Source of the DNA: Candidatus Dormiibacterota bacterium
Lineage (GTDB): Bacteria; Chloroflexota; Dormibacteria; UBA8260; Bog-877
Length of the DNA stretch: 15,458 nucleotides
NCBI GenBank assembly: GCA_003164475.1
Contig: PLTL01000210.1
Span: 1 to 15,458 of the forward strand
Reading direction: 5' to 3'
Numbering within the stretch: position 1 is the first letter of the stretch; each line of letters starts with the position of its first letter. Position numbers and translations under genes: made by a program. Below are positions 13,153 to 15,458 of this stretch, in pieces. The notes beneath the pieces are model-generated. The model did no database searches. It was not told the DNA's origin and was given only the letters and a program-made list of their open reading frames with translations.

Positions 13153-15458
13153 GGGGCCTCGCTCCGGAGCGCCTGGTAGCTGGCCCGCCGCAGCACCGCC
13201 GCCGAGGTCGCCGCGGCGGCGCTGGCGAGCACGATCAGCAAGACCGCCGCGGTGATCAGGATCGGCACCCAGGGCAGGCTGGTCGCCGGGGGAGGCGCTC
13301 CCACGTTGCTGCTGAACTGAGGCACCGAGGACAGGGCCAGGATTGCCCCTACGATCCCCGCCAGCAGTCCCAGGGCGACTCCCGGCACCACCACCAGCAG
13401 TTGCTCCTCCAGCAGGGAGATCAGCAGCGTTCGGCGGGACACCCCAATCGCGCGCAGGACCGCCAGCTCGAAGATGCGACCCCGGGCGCTCATCAGGGCG
13501 AGAGCCACGCCGGAGCCGACGGCCAAGAGGGTGGCTGCGCCGGCCGCGAACAGGAAGAACAGATAAGCGAAGGCCAGCCCTCCGTGGTTCAACCGGTAGA
13601 GAAGTGGGCCGGGCGTCTGCGACGACTCGATCTTGAGGCCGGCCGAGAGCAGTCCCCGAACGACTCGGGCTGGCGTGCCAGGAGCGAGCCAGACCTGATC
13701 GCTGGTGGCGAACGGAGCGCTGGTCTCAGCCCTCACCGCCAGCGGTAGGCCGATCATGAAGCCGTATTCCCCCAGCCGCGGCAGGGCCACCGTCTCCCTG
13801 GTCAGGTTGAGGATCACTTCGGTGCCGTCGAAGTCCTCGGCGGAGGCGTCCACCGGGTCGCTCTCCTGGCTGGCGGCTGTGGTGATCCCCGGGAGGGTCA
13901 CGGGCAGCGCCCCCGGCGTCAGCCCGGGGACCAGCAGCTCGGACTCCGAAGCGGTGAACCGTGCCACCAGCTCGCCATCCGGGGTTTCCCGGGCCGCTGC
14001 CCCGAAAAAGGCGGGCTGCCAGTACCCGCGCCGGGAGAACCCGCCGAAGGCTGTGTGCCAGGCTGCGTGGGCGCCGCTCCTGGTCTGGAGTGTGGACAGG
14101 GTCAGGGAGAAGCTCACACTTTGAGGGCCGCTCAGGATGGCGGTCCAGTACGGGACCAGTTCGGTCACCCGGCAGCCGCCGATGCAGGCGGAAGGTAGCG
14201 AGGCCACGTAGGTATGGCTGCCGGGTCGAAGATCTCCGAAGTCGACCAAGGTGAGATTGCTGCCGGGGTCCAGGAGATTGAACTGGAGGTCAGGCTCCGG
14301 GTTCGGCACGCCGCTCAGGCCCACCGTCACCCGAACCTGTGAACCCGTCAGCATCACCGCCGGGCTCACCCGAGGCTGGAGCCAGCGGACGAGCTGACTC
14401 AGGCTGCTGGCGCTGACGGAGCTCGGCCAGTAGCCGACCCTCCGCAGCCGGGCCGCGTCCACGGCGAGCAGGTTCTCGCTGGGGGTGAGCGACTCCTCGG
14501 CGGCCATCGCGTACCTTCCCGAGGGGTCCGCGCGGCGGACAGCTTCGACGAAGTTCACTGACTCGGGCACGCGAACCTGCAGTACCCTGGCCGCGCCGAC
14601 CTCGAAGTCGGCTCGCACCACTCGGTTGCTGGCGGCAACCGCCCAGCCGACCACCGCGAACGAGGCGAGCCCGGTGGCCAGGGCCACCACCAAGATCTGG
14701 CGCAGGTTAGCCGGGCGGCGCGCCACCTGCCGCACCGCCAGGCCAGCCGCCAGCCGTTGGGAGTTCCGGGTCCCTCTGATGGCCACCGCGCATGCGACGG
14801 GCACCAGCCTGACTCCCAGCACTCCAATCGCGACCGCGATCAGGCCAGGGGCGAACAGGGCGAGGGGGTTCGGCTGCCCTCCGTTCAGAACGCCTGACAC
14901 CCTCAGCTCGACCATGGCGCCGATGGCCAGAACCACCGCCATCCCCTCGAACGCCGCCCGGGCGGCGGCGGATGCGCTTGCCTCCGACCCGGTCAGCTCG
15001 TCGGACAGTCGGCGCTGCAGGATCCGTCGGGCCGCAAACAAGGTGGCGAGGAGGCCGCCGGCGAAGGCCGCCAGGGCCGCATAGATGACCAGTCCAGACA
15101 TCAGAACCGGCGCGTTGTTCAGTGTCAGGGCTGAGGCCAGGCGCATCGCGACCCAGCCCAGAAGCACTCCCAACGGAAGGGCGGCGACGAGAATGGCCAC
15201 CGGTTCCAGCAGTCCTACGGCCAGCACCGAGCGCCGCCGGAAGCCGTGGAGCTTGGCTAGGGCGATCTCCCTCTGCCGTGCCTCGACGGTCCGCGCCACC
15301 AGCCCGAAGAGGACGAACAAGGTGAGCAACACCAGCTCCAGGGACACCAAGACCACGATCGCCAGCATCAGGTTGTCCTGCTGGCTGACCCCGGCCAGCT
15401 CGCCTGTGAGGGAGGTGGTGGTTGGGGCCAGGTACGTGGTGTTGGCCGCATAGGCGAA
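13149..15458 (-). CDS. Large FtsX-like ABC permease (5' end outside the window)
   Basis: Membrane subunit of a MacB/LolCE/FtsX-type ABC system; 769 codons are visible and the frame is still open at the right edge. The visible part starts in an external loop, then the first FtsX core: a membrane segment, the cytoplasmic coupling stretch ARQREIALAKLHGFRRRSVL, and further segments. An intermediate block of membrane segments around IGVLGVRLVPVA and LVVALATGLASFAVVGWAVA follows. Next comes a large extracytoplasmic domain of roughly 280 residues with predicted beta character. The second FtsX core contains GLAFAYLFFLFAAGAATLLA, RGRIFELAVLRAIGVSRRTL and EEQLLVVVPGVALGLLAGIV. About ten membrane helices are visible. 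Such permeases export lipoproteins or peptides or signal to wall hydrolases; the substrate here is unknown. Two ATPase genes follow in overlapping order. Confidence 0.9.
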   Translation of the reverse strand, partial: FAYAANTTYLAPTTTSLTGELAGVSQQDNLMLAIVVLVSLELVLLTLFVLFGLVARTVEARQREIALAKLHGFRRRSVLAVGLLEPVAILVAALPLGVLLGWVAMRLASALTLNNAPVLMSGLVIYAALAAFAGGLLATLFAARRILQRRLSDELTGSEASASAAARAAFEGMAVVLAIGAMVELRVSGVLNGGQPNPLALFAPGLIAVAIGVLGVRLVPVACAVAIRGTRNSQRLAAGLAVRQVARRPANLRQILVVALATGLASFAVVGWAVAASNRVVRADFEVGAARVLQVRVPESVNFVEAVRRADPSGRYAMAAEESLTPSENLLAVDAARLRRVGYWPSSVSASSLSQLVRWLQPRVSPAVMLTGSQVRVTVGLSGVPNPEPDLQFNLLDPGSNLTLVDFGDLRPGSHTYVASLPSACIGGCRVTELVPYWTAILSGPQSVSFSLTLSTLQTRSGAHAAWHTAFGGFSRRGYWQPAFFGAAARETPDGELVARFTASESELLVPGLTPGALPVTLPGITTAASQESDPVDASAEDFDGTEVILNLTRETVALPRLGEYGFMIGLPLAVRAETSAPFATSDQVWLAPGTPARVVRGLLSAGLKIESSQTPGPLLYRLNHGGLAFAYLFFLFAAGAATLLAVGSGVALALMSARGRIFELAVLRAIGVSRRTLLISLLEEQLLVVVPGVALGLLAGIVGAILALSSVPQFSSNVGAPPPATSLPWVPILITAAVLLIVLASAAAATSAAVLRRASYQALRSEAP

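Overview
The window is very GC-rich with G/C-biased third codon positions. It carries a DUF3151-type protein, several secreted wall hydrolases with Pro/Ser/Thr or coiled-coil regions, and a large FtsX-like ABC permease with two ATPases. Together these suggest a monoderm, high-GC bacterium, either Actinomycetota or a neighbouring lineage such as Dormibacterota. The placement is inferred from gene content only.

Layout from left to right. The 5' end of ileS (minus strand, running off the left edge) lies back to back with a GT87-type membrane mannosyltransferase gene (plus strand). Next comes about 2.3 kb of damaged DNA. It holds a minus-strand gene remnant spread over three reading frames, followed by an IS256-family element. 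The IS transposase has both a 2-bp microduplication frameshift and loss of its first catalytic Asp, and the element's ends can still be matched as an imperfect inverted repeat. A DUF971 gene follows. After a gene-poor stretch of about 420 bp there are two plus-strand genes: a secreted coiled-coil + glucosaminidase (GH73-like) wall hydrolase and a GH15 alpha-glucosidase/trehalase-type enzyme. A tRNA-Glu(CTC) gene with encoded CCA sits 38 bp upstream of the DUF3151 gene.

From 9017 to the right edge the genes are on the minus strand: a DHH/DHHA1 phosphoesterase that converges on the DUF3151 gene with overlapping stop codons, a PcsB-like coiled-coil + CHAP amidase with a visible promoter, a gene-poor stretch with another probable remnant, and an ABC operon. 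The operon runs FtsX-like permease (5' end outside the window), then an ATPase with a C-terminal beta-rich extension, then a second ATPase, with the genes overlapping by 4 and 11 bp.

The main biological theme is cell-envelope turnover. Two secreted hydrolases that attack different bonds carry N-terminal coiled-coil regions that look alike, and both lie within 10 kb of an FtsX-superfamily transporter. FtsEX is the known activator of PcsB-type coiled-coil hydrolases, so a functional link is conceivable but is inference. No CRISPR array, phage module or defence system was seen.
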